This document shows, one piece after another, positions 61,794-64,000 of a DNA stretch of 64,000 bases (its first letter is position 1; each line of letters opens with the position of its first letter). The stretch is from assembly GCA_030770535.1 (NCBI GenBank), contig JASVEC010000016.1, forward strand, positions 124,001 to 188,000, written 5' to 3'. Below the pieces are notes generated by a model that searched no databases, had not been told where the DNA came from, and saw only the letters and a list, made by a program, of their open reading frames with translations. The stretch comes from Batkoa obscura. Its lineage: Eukaryota > Entomophthoromycota > Entomophthoromycetes > Entomophthorales > Batkoaceae. The translations under genes and the position numbers were made by a program.

Positions 61794-63085
61794 TTTTTAA
61801 TTATTGAAGTTTATTTTTGATGCTTTTGGCCACCAAATTTATATTTATACCATTAAAATGATACTACCTTTTAATTTTTTAAAATAATACCGTTATCATT
61901 TATAAAAATAACTTTCATATTAATTAGTATGAAAAACTTACATAGAAAGAGTTAAATACTAAATGTAGATCTAAGAATAGTTGTTATATTGAATAACAAT
62001 TATATTCCTTTAATCCACATTATATTTCCTTGATTTTAAAAAGACCAGGTAGCTAACCACTATCTAGATTTTTTGAAATAATATAATTATCCACTAAAAT
62101 TCATACTTTTTGAAAATATTAATTTTATAGAGCTATACATATATTAACGTATCTATATTTAAATTAGAATTTATGCTGATCTGTTTAAAATCTAATTTTA
62201 AATTATATTATTTCCGTTGCAATTCATATAAGATACTTTCTTTTTAAGTGTATTTTACTTTTTAATTGAGTGGTGAACAAGATGAAATAAAATGCGAATT
62301 TTCCACCTTTTTGTGTTCATCATTAACTGGAAAGAAAGTCATAAAACTCTTATTTCTATAATATTCTTTTAAACAAGAAATGTTTTCTTTTCCTTCTCGA
62401 AAAATATATTTAAAGAATAACGATTAGTTAAACCGCCTAATGATTTTGATCCCTTAGAATTAACATAAAAAACAAATGACTTAATTAAATAATAGAGGGT
62501 TTTAATAACATTTAATGAAGTTTTATTACTCTTTCTATAGTTGTTTGGATTTAATAACTGTAATATCTAAAGAAAAACGGAAAGAATCTGAGTAATTTAA
62601 TGCTTTCACTCACAAAGTTAAAAGAATATAATATAAAACAAACTTATATTTTAAATGGGGGAAGATTTATTAACATAGATTAGAACCTCTTTTTCCATTA
62701 GTATTTTACTAAAAATAAAAACAGCATTTCTATATTAAATCAATCAAGTAATTTATAAGCTTAGTTTCCAAGTTATTTAAGAACATCTTAAAAATCCGGG
62801 TAAATATTATGGATTCAAACAGATATTGAATTGTTCCGTACTTTGTTACAGTATTTTGTTATATCATGCATATATCAAGAAGAAAAATTAAACAAACTAA
62901 ATTAAGAATATTAAGAAAGTTGTTGCCACTTTTGAAGTATTCTTAGTATTTAATACATTTAAAATATATGTTAGTACAGTGAATTTAGCTCAATAGTTAA
63001 AAGAAAGCAATTAAACTGTAATGTAGAATTACATTCTTTTACAGTATGCAACTCTAAAAAGGAAGTAAAATAGTTCTTATTATAT

Positions 63086-63186
63086 GGGGATGTATTTTTG
63101 TGTTTAATGATTTTGCTAATAATTTTTTTACCCAAATAGCAGCGCTTAAAAGATAGAAAAAGTAATGAAGCCAAAAAAAACATTCC
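63086..63186 (+). mobile_element. Short GGGG-ended MITE, copy 9
   Basis: Forward copy, GGGGATGTATTTTTGTGTTT...AAACATTCC, ATAT on both sides. It is 101 bp with a small central insertion (AGCAGCGCTT). Confidence 0.85.
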
Positions 63187-63389
63187 ATATATTAATTTTA
63201 GTATTTATCTATTAAAATTTGGTCATGACTTATTAAATGATTTAAAACTTAAATTTGTATAATAGTAGTATATGCTTTATTTGAATATAGAAAGCAAAGA
63301 GTATCATTTTAGCAGTTTTAGATGTGTATATCCCTTTATTGATATATAAAATTGAATTTTTAATCAACTTTTGTTATAAAAGAAAATAT

Positions 63390-63484
63390 GGGGATGTGTT
63401 TTTTTGTTTAAAAATTTTACTACAATCTTTCCACTCAAATAGCGTTTAAAAAATGGAAAAATAATGAAACTAAAAAAAACAGCC
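63390..63484 (+). mobile_element. Short GGGG-ended MITE, copy 10
   Basis: Forward copy, GGGGATGTGTTTTTTTGTTT...AAAACAGCC, ATAT on both sides, 95 bp. Confidence 0.85.
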
Positions 63485-63882
63485 ATATTGTTATGTATAA
63501 ATAAAATTCTAGAATATAATATTATGTTTGTTTTATTATTAATAAACTATTTAAAAGTTATAGCGTGTTTAACTACATTTTATATAATAAATGCTTTAAG
63601 TTTAGGTATTATAGTTGTGCTATATATTTAAGTCAAGGTTATAAATTAGGTTTAGCGAGATTTGATATTATATAGTAAATAGCTGCAATTGATAAAAGTA
63701 TTAAATACAGTTTATTTGATTCAAATAATCACATTTTATATAGCTTTTTATTAACCAAATTTTTATATTACGTTAGTTAAAAGTTATAAAAGCGTAAAAT
63801 CATTATAAAAAAGAAGTTTATTGATATTAACTAGTTTATAAATATCACCCAAACTGTAATCATATTATCGATATAAAGATAA

Positions 63883-64000
63883 CTAACCAATAAGGCCAAT
63901 CGTAAAAAAAGAGTCATTTCTATCTACGATTTGGGGATTATGGGATATGTGGAATCTACCAATTCCTTTATAGGTTGATTTTTCAATACCTAATCCCATT
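63883..64000 (-). CDS. Secreted-family paralogue C, 3' end only
   Basis: The C-terminal part of a third family member, running off the right edge. It reads MGLGIEKSTYKGIGRFHISH, then NPQIVDRNDSFFTIGLIG and a stop. It is nearly the same as the end of the 60912-61793 protein. Whether the rest is intact cannot be seen. Confidence 0.7.
   Translation of the reverse strand, partial: MGLGIEKSTYKGIGRFHISHNPQIVDRNDSFFTIGLIG

Larger units (their letters stand above)
61794..63882. other. Gene-free spacer, 2.1 kb
   Basis: Very AT-rich. Contains MITE copies 9 and 10 (63086-63186 and 63390-63484), 200 bp apart and in the same orientation. No gene-like frame. Confidence 0.6.

Overview
The window is nuclear DNA of a very AT-rich eukaryote (coding DNA rich in AAT, TTA and ATT codons, long Asn tracts, many 45-75 nt introns of the type gtaagt...ttag). 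The gene content points to a fungus, probably an early-diverging lineage: a sterol C14-reductase (ERG24), an Mkt1-type post-transcriptional regulator, Slh1, Efl1, Ndc80 and a beta-adaptin, together with PARN and a Dicer-like relic, which many yeasts lack. An ERG24 gene argues against anaerobic chytrids that lack sterols. I cannot name the species. I saw no rRNA, convincing tRNA or CRISPR array.

Layout. 1-1906: 3' part of a decayed Dicer-like gene. 3060-4934: tRNA adenosine deaminase (ADAT1/Tad1). 5470-11699: Slh1/ASCC3 helicase with an apparently dead second cassette. 11847-16148 (-): AP-1/AP-2 beta-adaptin, head-to-head with a hotdog thioesterase at 16490-17126. 19363-20847: PFK-2/FBPase-2. 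21531-24411 (-): Mkt1-like. 24.4-32.5 kb: gene-poor and repeat-rich, holding two tiny convergent secreted Thr-rich proteins and ERG24. 32556-35205: Asn-rich unknown. 35346-37249: lipoate ligase. 37384-39994 (-): PARN. 40155-45406 (-): TRAPPC8. 45514-46634: unknown. 46745-50170 (-): EFL1. 50990-51718 (-): unknown acidic protein. 52115-54570: an apparently intact DNA transposon. 54707-57215: NDC80. 57395-58101 and 58378-58599 (-): small unknown genes. 59486-64000: a tandem secreted-protein family (one relic, one intact, one cut by the window edge).

The best discovery is a mobile-element system. The 2.46 kb element at 52115-54570 has 22-bp inverted ends starting GGGG, a 4-bp AAAT duplication and a 567-codon Sola-like DDE transposase. 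Ten short (95-101 bp) elements scattered through intergenic DNA have both ends alignable to the two ends of this transposon and are flanked by ATAT, so they look like its internally deleted, non-autonomous derivatives. A decayed left end lies at 24781-25022.

The housekeeping genes cover RNA editing and decay (ADAT1, PARN, Mkt1), ribosome rescue and maturation (Slh1, Efl1), membrane traffic (beta-adaptin, TRAPPC8), metabolism (PFKFB, ERG24, lipoate ligase, thioesterase) and chromosome segregation (NDC80). They are not arranged as one pathway. Accessory material (secreted families, relics and transposons) is concentrated in the gene-poor blocks at both ends and at 24-31 kb.
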